This document shows positions 44,801 through 54,848 of a stretch of DNA of 64,000 bases, in pieces. The position numbers and the translations under genes are program-made. Source of the DNA: Planctomycetales bacterium (GTDB taxonomy: Bacteria > Planctomycetota > Planctomycetia > Isosphaerales > Isosphaeraceae); assembly GCA_027451885.1 (NCBI GenBank), contig DAIDHX010000093.1, positions 1 through 64,000 of the forward strand, in the 5' to 3' direction. Within the stretch, counting starts at the first letter, position 1. Every line of letters starts with the position of its first letter. Under the pieces are notes generated by a model, which was given only the letters and a program-made list of their open reading frames with translations, searched no databases and had not been told where the DNA came from.

Positions 44801-47800
44801 ACAATGCCTGCCACTGGCGATCTCCAGTTCGAGGAAACGCTCTCCGGCGCAACTTACTCCGGACAAACCGTGGTCGCGACGGCGACCAATTTTTTCACCG
44901 GCGACACGTCTGAGCTCTCGACCGGCGCGACTCTCGGCAACACCTTCGTGGTAAACACCACAGCCGACAACGGGTCGAATCAGAATCCCACGCCAGGCTC
45001 GCTCCGGGCCGCGATTTTGAACGCGAATGGGCATCCTGGTTCCCAGATCACATTCAACATCACCGGAGCGCCAACACCGATCGTTTTCACGCCCAACGGC
45101 CCGCTGCCGCCCATCTCAGCCCAGACCTTCATCGACGGTACCTCGCAGGCGGGCTACAGCACCACCAACAACCAGCCCGTGATCTGGATCAATGGCGGTG
45201 GTCTGGCCGGCGCAGGGCTGACCCTGGCTTCCGGATCGAGCGGTTCGGTGATCAAGGGGCTCGATCTTTACAACTTCGCAGGCGCGGGATTAGCAATCCA
45301 ATCGAGCAACGACGCCGTGATCGACTCCTATCTCGGCACAACCGCATCGGGCAGCGGGTTCACCGCCGGGCCAGGCAACGAAACGGGAATCACGGTGAGC
45401 GGCTCCAACAACACGATTGGAGGCTCAACCGCCGGCGCGGGGGATGTGATCGCATTCAACACCGCGGCCGGTTCCGCCGGCGTCGGCGTGCATATCCTCT
45501 CGGGATCCGGCAACCTGATTACCCAGAGTCTGATCTTCGCCAACGATCAGGAAATCGTGCTCGACCAGGGCGCCAATAACAACCAGGCCCCGCCGCTCAT
45601 CACCGGTGTAAACTCGATCGCCAGTACCACCTCCACAATCGTGCAGGGCACGGTGACCGGCTTCTTGCCCAACACGGCTTACACCTTGCAGTTCTTCTCC
45701 AGCGCGGCGGGAGATCCCTCCGGACCAGGTGCGCCACCGCAGGCGCATGTGTACCTAGGATCATACGTTCTGACCACCGATTCGAACGGAAACGGTGCAT
45801 TTCTTGTCACATTTTCAGGTGAATATGTTCCTCCTGGCCAGACGGTGACAGCGCTCGCGTCCGATGTGTCGAATAACACATCGCCCCTGGCTGCCGCCGC
45901 GCAGGTTTCGTCTCCTTATGTCGTCACAACCACCAGCGACTCGGGCGTCGGTTCGCTCCGCCAGGTGATCCAGAACGCCGATGCAAACACCGCCAGCGGT
46001 CCGGTTGACATCAGCTTCAACATTCCGGGCACTGGGCCGTTCACGATCCAGCTCTTCTCTCTCTTGCCTGCAATTACGCAGCCGGTCGTGCTCGACGGCG
46101 CAAGCGAGCCCGGCTTCGCGGGCACGCCTCTGATCCAGATCAGCGGCGCGGCGATCGGCGGCGGCCTGGCAAACGGAATCGTGCTCGGTGCCGGCTCGAG
46201 CGGCAGCACGGTTTCGGGCCTCGTAATCAGCGGATTCTCGGGTGCGGGAATCGAAATCGACAGCACGGGTGATCTGGTCAAAGGCAACTGGCTCGGCGTC
46301 GACACCAGCGGCACCAGGGCCGGACCAGGCAACGGCGAAGGCGTGCTCATCAACAATGACGCGTCCAGTACGATCGGGGGCACGTCGGCCGCGGCGGGGA
46401 ATCTCCTGGGATTCAATGGCACGGCGGTCTCCATCGGCGGCTCGGCGGCGACCGGTACGCTCGTGATCGGCAATCAGATCGGGATCAACATCACCGCGGG
46501 CAAGACGATCGGCAACATCACCGGCATCGTGATCAACAGCCCAAACAACACCGTCGGCGGCTCGGCAGCGGGCTCCTCGAACACCATCGCCTACAACCTC
46601 TTCGATGGCGTCCAGGTTGCAAGCCCAGCCTCGGGTGTTGCTGCCACAGGCAATCTGATCTCGGAGAATTCGATCTATGCTAATGGATTGTATCCGATCG
46701 AGCTGATAAACGGCGGCAACGGCTTTGTGAGCGGGCAGGCGATCACGCTCAACAACGCAACGCCCATGGCTTCGTCTGGTACGACGCTGGTGCAAGGCAC
46801 GCTCACCAACTTCGTGTCGGGCACCTACAACCTGGAGTTTTTTGCAAGCGGCCCGAGCGACCCGCCCGGCAACGGCCAGGCGCACACGTTCGTAGCCGCG
46901 GTGCCCTTCGTGTTCAACTCGGCAACGCCCGACTTCACGATTACACTGCCCGTCCTTGCAACACCGGGCGTGCGCTACAGCGCCACGGCCACGCTGCTGA
47001 GCACGGGTACCGCGACCAGCATCAACAACACATCCGAACTCTCCACCGCGGTGACAGCCTCGACCTCGCTCGTGGTCTCGAGCACGGCCGATAGCGGGCC
47101 AGGCACGCTCCGGCAAGAGATCTCTACCCTGGACCAGTATCCTTCGATCGGGACAATCACCTTCGCACTTCAGGGCGCGGGGCCCTACGTGATTGATCTG
47201 CAAACCGCGCTGCCGCTGGTGCAGGCGCCGGCCGTGATCGATGGCACCTCTCAACTGGGCTATCAAGGAATACCGCTCGTGCAACTGGCGGGCATGGGCG
47301 AGATCCAGGACGGCATCGTACTGGCTCCCGGGTCAGATAACTCGACCATCGAGGGACTAAGCCTGATCGGCTTCACGAACGCAGCCATCCATCTCGAGTC
47401 GAGCAACGATCTCATCACCGCCAATCTGATTGGCGAGCTCATTCCGGGGCAGCAACCGAATCCGCAGTCTCCCGCCGGCAATGCGATCGGCGTCCTGGTC
47501 GACGGCAATGCGCTCGACACGACCACCCAGGGCGCCACAATTGGCGGCACGGTCTCGGGCGGAGGAAACTCGATCGGCGGCAACTCCGCCGCGGGAATCT
47601 CGATCACCGGCTCGGGCGAGTTTGGGACGCTCGTGATCGGCAACGTGATTGGCGTCAATCTCACGAATCCGGCTGACACTTCCCAGGCAAACACGATCGG
47701 GATCGCAATCACCTCCGCGCAGGGTGTCACGGTCGGCGGATCCGCGGCGGGATTCGGCAACATCATCGGCGACAACTCGCAAGCGGGGATCCTCGTCAGC

Positions 47801-50800
47801 GGCACCATCGCCGGCACGACCCCAGGCGAGAACGCCACCATTCAGGGCAATCTCATCGGGACCGACCCAGCCGGCGATCATCTGGGCAATGGCGAGGGCA
47901 TCCTGCTCTCGGATTCCAACGCCAACCTGATCGGCGGCCCGATTGTCTCGCTCATCGATCCCGTCATCCTCAGCGGGCCAGGCAACGTGATTGCCTTCAG
48001 CATCTATCAGGGGATCGAGATCTCGGGCCCGAACGCCACGAATAACGCCGTGCAGGGCAACTTCATCGGGACCGACTCGGCCGATGATCGGCTCGGCAAC
48101 GCGATCGGTGTGCAGCTTGATACCGGAGCGTCGAATAATCAAATCGGTGGTGCGAATACCACGATCGGTGGCACGTTAACCGCCACTGGCAACACCATCG
48201 GCGCCAACAGCCTTGCGGGCGTCATGATCCAGGATCCCGCCACGACCGGGAACACGGTGGCAGGCAACACGATCGGTTTCGATCCATCAAAGCCCAAACT
48301 CTCGAGCCTCGGCAACTCGATCGGCGTGCTGGTGGAAAACGCCGCGGGAAACCTCATCGGCGGACTGAACTCGACGACGACTGCCGCAACGTCGAGCGCG
48401 GCGAATGTGCTTGGATATAACAAGGCGGCCGGGATCGAGCTTTACGCGTCCGCCCTTGGCGAGGGGAATGGTGAGACGACCAGTGGTAACGTGGTCGAGG
48501 GCAATCTCGTCGGCGTCGATCTGGCGGGCGACAGCATTGCCAACGGCGACCTGAGCAAGAACAGCGGCGCGGGAATCCTGCTGCTGGCGACCGCGAGCCC
48601 AGGCGCTTCCAACCTGGCCCAGGCGTCGGTCTCCCAGAACACCATCGGCGGCGTGGTGCCGGCCGGCGCAACCGGATCGGTTGCGAACATCGTGGGAAAC
48701 AACCCTGTCGGCATCGAGCTGGCGGCAACGCTCAGCGGTTTTCTCAGCGGCACGGTCGCGGGTACAGCGGCGATCGAAAGCAATCTCATCATCGGCAACG
48801 ACGTGGGGATTTCACTCGCCCAGACCAACCTGGCGAATCAGACTGGCGTACTGCTGCAGGCGAGCGATTCGACGCTTGGTCCGGAACAGGGCCTGCAAGG
48901 CCCGCTCCAGGGTCTTGGCGGCTTTGCATCGGTAACCAGCAATACCATCGGAGGCACCACCCCAGGCGCGGCGAATGCCATCGATTTCAACAGCGCAAAC
49001 GGTATCGAGCTCGGCGCAACGCTGGCGACACAGTCTGGCCCCAACGCTGGGCTCACGAATTCTGTCTCCGTGACCGGCAACGCGATCGAGGGCAACACGA
49101 TCGGCTCGAAAGCTGATGCCACCGCGGATTTGCCCAACGGCAATGGGATTCTGATCACAGCAACAGGCTCAGCCTCAGGCGCGCTCGCGGTGAACAACAA
49201 CACCATCGGCGGCGCACTCGGCACGACCACGGTCGGCGGTCTCTCTCAAAACGCCCTCGGAGACGCGGCCAACGTCATTGCCGCAAACGCCAACGAAGGG
49301 ATTGTCGTCGACATGAGGGCCGTCACCTCGGCGACAAACGCCCAGAATCCCAGCGGCCAGTTCGCGAACCTGATCGAGGGCAACCTCATTTCCCGCAACA
49401 CGCTCAACGGCGTACACGTACTCGGCGACCTCACGGGCGCGTTCTCCTATGGCGCGATCGTCGACAATTTCATCGGCGTGACACGCGACGGCAGCAGCGC
49501 CTATAACCTGTCGCAGAACCCGCCCAAACCGCAAGGAAACGGCCTCTCGGGTGTCTTGCTTGAAGCGGTGTCAGGCACCGTGCAAGCTACGACGACGGCG
49601 GTGAATGTGTACGGAAATCTCATCTCAGGCAACGGCCTCTCGGGCGTGACCATCCAGAGCGACAAACCATCGACCGTTCCTTATGCCGATGTGAGCATAT
49701 CTGGTAATTTGATCGGACTGGACGTGACGGGCGAGATCGCCGTGGTGACGGGCAACCTGCCGCTGGGCAATGTGCTCGATGGCGTGCTGATCAACAACGT
49801 GCTGGGAGTGACGCTTGGCGGTACGGCCGCGGCCGGGACGGTTCAGGGGGCGGGCAATGTGATCTCGGGGAACCTGGGCCGCGGCGTTGAAATCCGCGGC
49901 GGTCAACTTCCCGCGCCCGCAAGCCCGGCAAGCGTGGGCGATCTGGTGATCGGCAATAACATCGGCACCGATCTCACCGGGAGCAAGAACCCCACGGGGG
50001 CAACCTATCTGGGCAATCTTTCCGACGGCGTCTTCATGCTCGTGCCGCCCAATGTGTTAGTCACGAATAACCTGATCGGCGACAACCGCGGCGCTGGCAT
50101 TCACGTGGCCACGCAGACGAACTCGAGCTCACCCACACAGGCGGCGAATGGGCTCGTCACGATCCAGAACAACTCGATCGGCGCCAATGCCGCGGGAGTC
50201 AACCTCTTCAACGGCTCGGATGGTGTGTTCATCGATAGCCTGCAACCCACCAGCGAGGCAGTGAGTGCCGTGGCGATCGTTACCGGGAATCTCATTGCCG
50301 GCAATCACGCGAACGGCGTCGATCTGCTAAATTCCGCCAAAATCGCGGTGACCGGGAACACGATCGGAGGCGCGGTAGGGAACGCAGCCGACGGCGTCTT
50401 CCTGAACACGTCGAGTGAGGCCACGGTCGGCGGTACGACCCAGGCCAATCAGAACATCATCTCCGGCAATCAGGCGAGCGGAGTTCTGATCAGCGGCAAT
50501 TTGCCAACCAGCTTCACGGGCCAGGTCACCAGGGGCAACCTGGTCATCGGCAACATGATCGGCGTGGACGCCACGGGCCAGACGGCCTTGCCGAACCAGG
50601 TCTCGGGGCTGGTGATTAGCTTTTCCGTCGACAACACCATTGGCGGCAGCACCGCGGGCACAGGGAATGTCATCTCGGGCAATCGGCTCGAGGGAGTGCT
50701 CCTGGCCGGTGACGCCGCGACGGGGAACCAAACGTCGGGCAACATCCTCTGGGGCAATCGCATCGGCGTGGGCAAAGACGGGTTGTCCGCCGTGCCGAAC

Positions 50801-53119
50801 TCCGCCGATGGAGTCTTCTTGCTCAACGCCTCGAAGAATCAGATCGGAGGCCCCGCTCGAGGCGAAGGCAACATCATCACCGGAAATAGCAGCAACGGCC
50901 TGCGGATCTTCGGCTCCGGCTCGCAAAACGACCTGGTCGAGGGCAACTTGATCGGTGTCGGTGCGGACGGCGACACCATCATTGCCAACCAGGGGAACGG
51001 CGTTCAGCTCGACTCGGTCGGCCCTGGCAACATTATCGGAGGATCGAATCCGGGTGAAGGGAACGTGATCTCGGGTAACGCTCAGTCCGGCGTCTTGATC
51101 CTTTCCTCCACCATGAGCACGACCGGCGGCGTGCAGGTGCTCGGCGACGAAATCGGGGTGAATGCCGCGGGCGATCAGGCTCGACCCAATAACGCCAACG
51201 GCGTACTCATCTTCGGCGCCAGCGGAAACAGCATCGGCGGCACGCAAGCTGGGTCAGGCAACGTGATTTCCGGCAATCTGCAGTCGGGCGTAACGATCTT
51301 CTCGCCGTCGGACACAGCACCCGCCAGGGCGAACATCGTCGCCGGCGACAGGATTGGAGTGGACGCAACCGGGTCCTTCGCAATTGGCAACGGCGCTGGC
51401 GTGCAGCTCATCGACGCGAGCAACAACGTCATCGGCCCATTCGACGTGATCTCCGGCAATGCCGGCGGCGGCCTCCTGATCCAGGGCGTAACCACGCACG
51501 CAAGCGGGAACGTCGTCCTGGGCGATCTCATCGGCGTCGACATCACCGGCCAGTACGCCATCCCCGGGCAGGCAAACGGCGTCGCCATCCAGAACGCGTC
51601 TGGAAACCAGGTCGGGGCCGTCCTCTCCGGAGCGCCGCTCCTGGGCGCACAGGTTCCCAGAATCTTCTCCAATGTCATCTCCGGCAACCAGCAAAACGGC
51701 GTACTCATCGTCGGATCTTCATCCCAGAATCTCGTTGTGGGCAATGCCATCGGCGTCAACCCGCAAGGAAACACCGCGATTCCCAACACATTTGGGATCC
51801 TGATTCAGGACCTCTCAACGTCGGCCAGCAACGATACGGTCGGCGGCAGCACGGCGGGCGCAGGCAACCTGATCTCAGGCAACAGCGCCACCGGCGTGCA
51901 GATCGAAGGACCCTCCACCACGGCGAATCCAGGGCTGGGCAGCACCGTCGAGGGCAATATCATCGGGCTCAGTTCAACCAACGCCCCGCTCACCAACTCG
52001 ATCGGGGTTCAGATCCAGGATTCCGTGTCGAACACGATCGGCGGGCCGTCGGCCGCGGCCGGCAACGTGATCTCTGGCAATGTCTCCATCGGCGTGGATA
52101 TCTTCGGCCAGGATTCGTCGGGCAACCTGATCGCGGGCAACAGGATCGGCAGCGACACGAGCGGCTTTGCGTTCCCAGCAGGAACGAGCGAGGCCAATCC
52201 TAGCCAGCTCATCGGCGTGCTCTCCAACGGCGCATCGAACAATGTGATCGGCGGTCTCTTGCCCGGTGAGGGGAACGTGATCTCCGCCAACAACATCGGC
52301 ATCGAGATCGCGGGGCTGAAGTCGTCCGGATCCAACCAGATCAGCGGCAGCCAGAATTTTGTCCAGGGCAATTTGATCGGGTTGAACGCGGCCGGCAGCG
52401 GCGCCCTTTCGAATCTTGAAATTGGTGTTTACATCAATAATTCTCAGGCCAACGTGATCGGGCCCGGCAACGTGATCTCGGCCAACGGGATTGCGGGAAT
52501 CGAGCTCCTGGCTCAAGGGTCGAGCCAGAATGTCGTGAGCGGCAATCGGATCGGTACCAACGCCGCCGGCGCGGCGGCCTTTATTCCCAGCCCGCACCTT
52601 CAACCGCTGGTCACGTCCGGGGTCGAGCCGGGCATCAGCGTCTACCCCGGCGCCCAGCTCAACGGCATCGTCATTCTGGGCGCTTCGAACAACCTCATCG
52701 GCTGGACCACCAACGCGGGAATCGCCCCCAACAACATCAGCGGCAATGCACAAGTTGGTGTTTATATCACGAGCCGGGACTATTCGAATCTGCTCTACCC
52801 CGTTCCCGCGGGGAACGTGGTCTCGGGCAACGCGATCGTGCGCGACGGTATCTACGGCGTGCTGTTCTACAACGCACCCAACAACACCACCCCCCGCTTC
52901 ACCGGCCGAGGCCCGACCCTCAGGCCGAACCGATTCGCGGGATCACCTACCCCGTTCCGCAATTACATCTCCTCGTTTGATGGCGGAGCGACGCTGCCCA
53001 GTCCAGGCAGGAGGAGCGCACACACGCGCGGCGCCCATGCACGCCAGGTCTCCCATGCCGTGATCGACACCCGCAAGCCACGCGTGCCCACGCTGTTTGA
53101 GCACAGGCCAAAGCGCTAG
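41801..53119 (+). CDS. Giant secreted right-handed parallel beta-helix repeat protein (3772 residues)
   Basis: ATG at 41801 has GGAGG 6 bases upstream. A basic N-terminus leads to FERIEERFLLT, a variant of the LEPR-XLL motif found at the start of many planctomycete surface proteins. The first half has about six modules of 300-390 residues, opening near residues 34, 423, 724, 1048, 1373 and 1756. Each begins with a (V/L)VxxTxDxGxGSLR-type motif followed by TIxFxI, an IDG(x)SQPGY strand, NTIGG helix coils and an Ig-like FF-x-S-GDP-GQAH segment. From about 1800 to 3700 it is nearly pure PbH1 coils of the pattern GNVISGN-GVxI and NxIGxxxxG-NxIGG. The C-terminus is basic (HRPKR) with no known anchor. 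It is probably a surface adhesin or glycan-binding fibre; activity is unknown. Confidence 0.95.
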   Translation: MGLKRRGRRPRVTRSNQRRFLLDFERIEERFLLTVYTVSSTSATGTGSLSDAITKANAASGGTIEFSILTTDPGYNSTTKTWTISVPSALSITKPITIDGTTQPGSSSASGPVIVLAGPSNSTTDGLVLAAGSDGSSIKDLAFVGFMGAGIHIESNKDLVVSSYLGVAFSSGTTLDTGNGVGVLIDGGVSNTIGGSTSSDANLIGNNSTAGVQITGTTAKSNLILGNTIGGSISGLAAGNGVGVQIFNSSSNTIGGTVTGAANTIGSNANQGVAILSGSGNFVRQNLYQGSNGTVTPVEANDITLGPGANSYIPAPTLYAAVYDPTTSNLTISVNDTGATVPAGTSVTLDLYEIDSTSSPLQRTFLTSQTFTTGATPQSFTLSSLAVTNGDVIAATASMTASGASGANGTSAFSAEATVQLPFVVSNTQSSGPGSLAAAITAANSASSEQTITFDIPTTDGGYNSATNTWTIPLDSSFPNISAQVNINGASQPEYQAADGPAILLEPGSSGPTNGLVLASGSTGSSITGLELLNFTGAGIAVASGQNTIQADLLTGNSIGVSVTGSSNVIGGTGTNEPDTITNNSGDGVLISGASATANLVSGNVITGNGKLGIALVNGGNGSQPAPTLTAAATEATNLTIDGTLAGKANSSETIEFFASSSGQSPAAVYLGSTTVSFGSSTTASFVTTLSLNAPLVSGQLITATATASDNTSEFATSIALTSPFVVTNTFDNTASPPVGSLRLAIEDANLVTSGTTTISFSIPASDPGFSSNNGLNTWTITLASALPSIMAPVILEGASQPSYSPVSAIPVIVLNGIGGVKTGLVLGNSGGGSLIQALDFVNFSANDLEIDTSGTTAVGNYLGIFPDGKQGSTSGNGIAIAGSNNSIGGYGASSGNVSAFNLSGAGIVVTSGTGNLILSNSIYHNNQAIVLDSGANNNQPAPTLDAAISVGSTAFVFGQLLASSGFQPGVDYVLQFFGSATGDPDTQGQAHVLLGSALITMPATGDLQFEETLSGATYSGQTVVATATNFFTGDTSELSTGATLGNTFVVNTTADNGSNQNPTPGSLRAAILNANGHPGSQITFNITGAPTPIVFTPNGPLPPISAQTFIDGTSQAGYSTTNNQPVIWINGGGLAGAGLTLASGSSGSVIKGLDLYNFAGAGLAIQSSNDAVIDSYLGTTASGSGFTAGPGNETGITVSGSNNTIGGSTAGAGDVIAFNTAAGSAGVGVHILSGSGNLITQSLIFANDQEIVLDQGANNNQAPPLITGVNSIASTTSTIVQGTVTGFLPNTAYTLQFFSSAAGDPSGPGAPPQAHVYLGSYVLTTDSNGNGAFLVTFSGEYVPPGQTVTALASDVSNNTSPLAAAAQVSSPYVVTTTSDSGVGSLRQVIQNADANTASGPVDISFNIPGTGPFTIQLFSLLPAITQPVVLDGASEPGFAGTPLIQISGAAIGGGLANGIVLGAGSSGSTVSGLVISGFSGAGIEIDSTGDLVKGNWLGVDTSGTRAGPGNGEGVLINNDASSTIGGTSAAAGNLLGFNGTAVSIGGSAATGTLVIGNQIGINITAGKTIGNITGIVINSPNNTVGGSAAGSSNTIAYNLFDGVQVASPASGVAATGNLISENSIYANGLYPIELINGGNGFVSGQAITLNNATPMASSGTTLVQGTLTNFVSGTYNLEFFASGPSDPPGNGQAHTFVAAVPFVFNSATPDFTITLPVLATPGVRYSATATLLSTGTATSINNTSELSTAVTASTSLVVSSTADSGPGTLRQEISTLDQYPSIGTITFALQGAGPYVIDLQTALPLVQAPAVIDGTSQLGYQGIPLVQLAGMGEIQDGIVLAPGSDNSTIEGLSLIGFTNAAIHLESSNDLITANLIGELIPGQQPNPQSPAGNAIGVLVDGNALDTTTQGATIGGTVSGGGNSIGGNSAAGISITGSGEFGTLVIGNVIGVNLTNPADTSQANTIGIAITSAQGVTVGGSAAGFGNIIGDNSQAGILVSGTIAGTTPGENATIQGNLIGTDPAGDHLGNGEGILLSDSNANLIGGPIVSLIDPVILSGPGNVIAFSIYQGIEISGPNATNNAVQGNFIGTDSADDRLGNAIGVQLDTGASNNQIGGANTTIGGTLTATGNTIGANSLAGVMIQDPATTGNTVAGNTIGFDPSKPKLSSLGNSIGVLVENAAGNLIGGLNSTTTAATSSAANVLGYNKAAGIELYASALGEGNGETTSGNVVEGNLVGVDLAGDSIANGDLSKNSGAGILLLATASPGASNLAQASVSQNTIGGVVPAGATGSVANIVGNNPVGIELAATLSGFLSGTVAGTAAIESNLIIGNDVGISLAQTNLANQTGVLLQASDSTLGPEQGLQGPLQGLGGFASVTSNTIGGTTPGAANAIDFNSANGIELGATLATQSGPNAGLTNSVSVTGNAIEGNTIGSKADATADLPNGNGILITATGSASGALAVNNNTIGGALGTTTVGGLSQNALGDAANVIAANANEGIVVDMRAVTSATNAQNPSGQFANLIEGNLISRNTLNGVHVLGDLTGAFSYGAIVDNFIGVTRDGSSAYNLSQNPPKPQGNGLSGVLLEAVSGTVQATTTAVNVYGNLISGNGLSGVTIQSDKPSTVPYADVSISGNLIGLDVTGEIAVVTGNLPLGNVLDGVLINNVLGVTLGGTAAAGTVQGAGNVISGNLGRGVEIRGGQLPAPASPASVGDLVIGNNIGTDLTGSKNPTGATYLGNLSDGVFMLVPPNVLVTNNLIGDNRGAGIHVATQTNSSSPTQAANGLVTIQNNSIGANAAGVNLFNGSDGVFIDSLQPTSEAVSAVAIVTGNLIAGNHANGVDLLNSAKIAVTGNTIGGAVGNAADGVFLNTSSEATVGGTTQANQNIISGNQASGVLISGNLPTSFTGQVTRGNLVIGNMIGVDATGQTALPNQVSGLVISFSVDNTIGGSTAGTGNVISGNRLEGVLLAGDAATGNQTSGNILWGNRIGVGKDGLSAVPNSADGVFLLNASKNQIGGPARGEGNIITGNSSNGLRIFGSGSQNDLVEGNLIGVGADGDTIIANQGNGVQLDSVGPGNIIGGSNPGEGNVISGNAQSGVLILSSTMSTTGGVQVLGDEIGVNAAGDQARPNNANGVLIFGASGNSIGGTQAGSGNVISGNLQSGVTIFSPSDTAPARANIVAGDRIGVDATGSFAIGNGAGVQLIDASNNVIGPFDVISGNAGGGLLIQGVTTHASGNVVLGDLIGVDITGQYAIPGQANGVAIQNASGNQVGAVLSGAPLLGAQVPRIFSNVISGNQQNGVLIVGSSSQNLVVGNAIGVNPQGNTAIPNTFGILIQDLSTSASNDTVGGSTAGAGNLISGNSATGVQIEGPSTTANPGLGSTVEGNIIGLSSTNAPLTNSIGVQIQDSVSNTIGGPSAAAGNVISGNVSIGVDIFGQDSSGNLIAGNRIGSDTSGFAFPAGTSEANPSQLIGVLSNGASNNVIGGLLPGEGNVISANNIGIEIAGLKSSGSNQISGSQNFVQGNLIGLNAAGSGALSNLEIGVYINNSQANVIGPGNVISANGIAGIELLAQGSSQNVVSGNRIGTNAAGAAAFIPSPHLQPLVTSGVEPGISVYPGAQLNGIVILGASNNLIGWTTNAGIAPNNISGNAQVGVYITSRDYSNLLYPVPAGNVVSGNAIVRDGIYGVLFYNAPNNTTPRFTGRGPTLRPNRFAGSPTPFRNYISSFDGGATLPSPGRRSAHTRGAHARQVSHAVIDTRKPRVPTLFEHRPKR

Positions 53120-53150
53120 CAGCCGCTGGATCCTCTCCGCGAATCGTGGC

Positions 53151-54581
53151 TCACAGGGTCGGCGGCGGGGTGATCGGGATCATGCTCGCGCGGGTGCGGC
53201 CGTAATAGACGTTGAACAGAATCGCGGCCTCCGAATCGAACGGCCTCGGGCTGGCGACGGAAGTCACATAGGCTAACGTCAGCACCGACGATCGCTGAAA
53301 TTGAATGTTCAGCCCGAACGTGAGATCAACCATGTCGGGCGTGCCCGCGATGTCGAACCGGTTGAAGACGTCGCGGTGATTGATCGGGTTGTTGACGTGG
53401 ACCTCGAACGCGGGAGCAATTGCATTGATGAACTCGCGCGGATCTTGCGACTTCTTGAGATAGTAGCCAATGCCAAAATCGTTGTAGATCATCGAGACGT
53501 CGTTCACATTCGCCGCGAAATTGAAGCCCGTGAAGCCCTGCAGATACCAGCGGTCCTTGTTGTAGATGTAGCCCAGAAAAGGCTGGAAGTAGACGCCGTT
53601 GATCCCAAAGAGGTAAGGCGCCCCCGCGAACCGGCCCGGCCCAGTCGGCATGACCATGGCGAAGCCGGCCGAGACCAGGCTGCCGGTCTGCTTGTTCTCC
53701 GCCAGGATGTACTTCGAAAAGATGCTGAGATTCCCCATGGCCGTGGAGGTGGGAGTCGCGACGACGTGATTGAGGCTGTTCGCCGAGAGGTTCTCGATCG
53801 GAAGCCGCACGCCAATCGAGCCCATGCCCTGATTGAAGGTTTTCTCGAGACCCAGCAAATAGCTATATGCATTCATCTGAGTGATTGGTGACAGGTCGCG
53901 GCGGTTGAGGGTGTTGTTGACATTGCCGTAGTAATTGAAGTCGAAGAAGACGCGATCCTGCGGCCTGGGGGACTGGTTGTCGGTGACCTTGAAAGCACGA
54001 ACGGTTTGCAAGACCGGCGAGCCCGCGCGTGACCCGGGCGGATGCGGCGGCCCGGGAGGTGGAACCGGCGGCGGCACTGGCGACGCGTTGGCATGTCCTT
54101 CGAAGGCACGGAACGTGAAGGGCGCCAGATCGCCGATCATGGCGAACGGAGTTGCGGCGGCGGACTCAACGGCCGTGGTAAACCCTGGCCCAAGCGCATT
54201 CGCAGCCGCGGCGAAGTCAGGTCCCGCGCCCGGTTGTCCCCCGACCGCACCGGCCCCTCCAGCGCCCGGCATAACCGTGCCACCCGCTCCGCCCGCACCC
54301 GTGGCTGCGCCGGCGCCGCTCTGCATTCCAGGTGGCACACTTCCGCCAGCTCCCGGCTCCAGCCGCGCTTCAGCCGCCCTGGTCCCTGCTCCCGCACTCC
54401 CCTTGGCCGTACCAACCTGCGGACTTGCCTGGATGGATGATGTAATCTCATCCCCCTCGATCGCCGCCACAATCGGTGGCCGCGCAGGAGGGGGGATCAT
54501 CTGCGCACTGGCCTGCTCGCAATGGGCAATCGCACCGACGAAAATCGTAGGCGCGACCCACAAGACCAAGCGCGATTTCAT
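53151..54581 (-). CDS. Putative outer-membrane beta-barrel protein with Gly/Ala/Pro-rich N-terminal region
   Basis: The 476-residue protein starts at ATG 54581 (AGGAGG 9-10 bases upstream) with a signal peptide (MKSRLVLWVAPTIFVGAIAH). Residues 30-190 are Gly/Ala/Pro-rich, including PPPVPPPGPPHPPG. From RVFFDFNYYGNVNN on, alternating strands appear (YSYLLGLEKTFNQGMGSIGVRLP, LSIFSKYILAENKQTGSLVSAGFAMVMPTG, YFQPFLGYIYNKDRWYLQGFTGFNF, MVDLTFGLNIQF, AAILFNVYYGR), as in porin-like barrels. I do not recognise a named family. It is convergent with the giant gene, 31 bases apart; a secretion or anchoring role for that protein is only a thought. Confidence 0.78.
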   Translation of the reverse strand: MKSRLVLWVAPTIFVGAIAHCEQASAQMIPPPARPPIVAAIEGDEITSSIQASPQVGTAKGSAGAGTRAAEARLEPGAGGSVPPGMQSGAGAATGAGGAGGTVMPGAGGAGAVGGQPGAGPDFAAAANALGPGFTTAVESAAATPFAMIGDLAPFTFRAFEGHANASPVPPPVPPPGPPHPPGSRAGSPVLQTVRAFKVTDNQSPRPQDRVFFDFNYYGNVNNTLNRRDLSPITQMNAYSYLLGLEKTFNQGMGSIGVRLPIENLSANSLNHVVATPTSTAMGNLSIFSKYILAENKQTGSLVSAGFAMVMPTGPGRFAGAPYLFGINGVYFQPFLGYIYNKDRWYLQGFTGFNFAANVNDVSMIYNDFGIGYYLKKSQDPREFINAIAPAFEVHVNNPINHRDVFNRFDIAGTPDMVDLTFGLNIQFQRSSVLTLAYVTSVASPRPFDSEAAILFNVYYGRTRASMIPITPPPTL

Positions 54582-54848
54582 CGAAACACCCCTCCTGGGT
54601 CCACGCGAGCGCAATCGTCCCGCTCCAAATACGGCCGAGAGGAAATCTCCTTTTGTATCGGTCAGGCAAGATCGATCGCTTTTCCGGATTTTTTGGATTT
54701 TCCGGATTCTTCCTGAGACCGATCGAGGTACCGCGAGTTGGCTTTCCGAATACCACGCCACGGGCACAAGCAAAAGGGCCGCCGTGACGATAAGCATCGC
54801 CACGAACGGCCCTTCTCTCAGTCTGGATGGGATGTCGCGTTTCTGGTC

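Noticed and set aside
45815-47284. 489-codon minus-strand open frame inside the giant gene
   Set aside because: Arg/Asp/Gly-rich product is the antisense of PbH1 coils; no ribosome site or domain. The plus strand has the real gene.
41801-53119. Repeated GGCAACGTGATCTC-type motifs as CRISPR or tandem DNA repeats
   Set aside because: They are codons for the GNVIS coil of the beta-helix, diverged at third positions, with no spacer structure.
54582-54803. N-terminal extension of the barrel gene to an upstream start
   Set aside because: The extension contains Lys/Arg-rich DNA-like sequence, and the downstream ATG has a strong AGGAGG site followed directly by a signal peptide.
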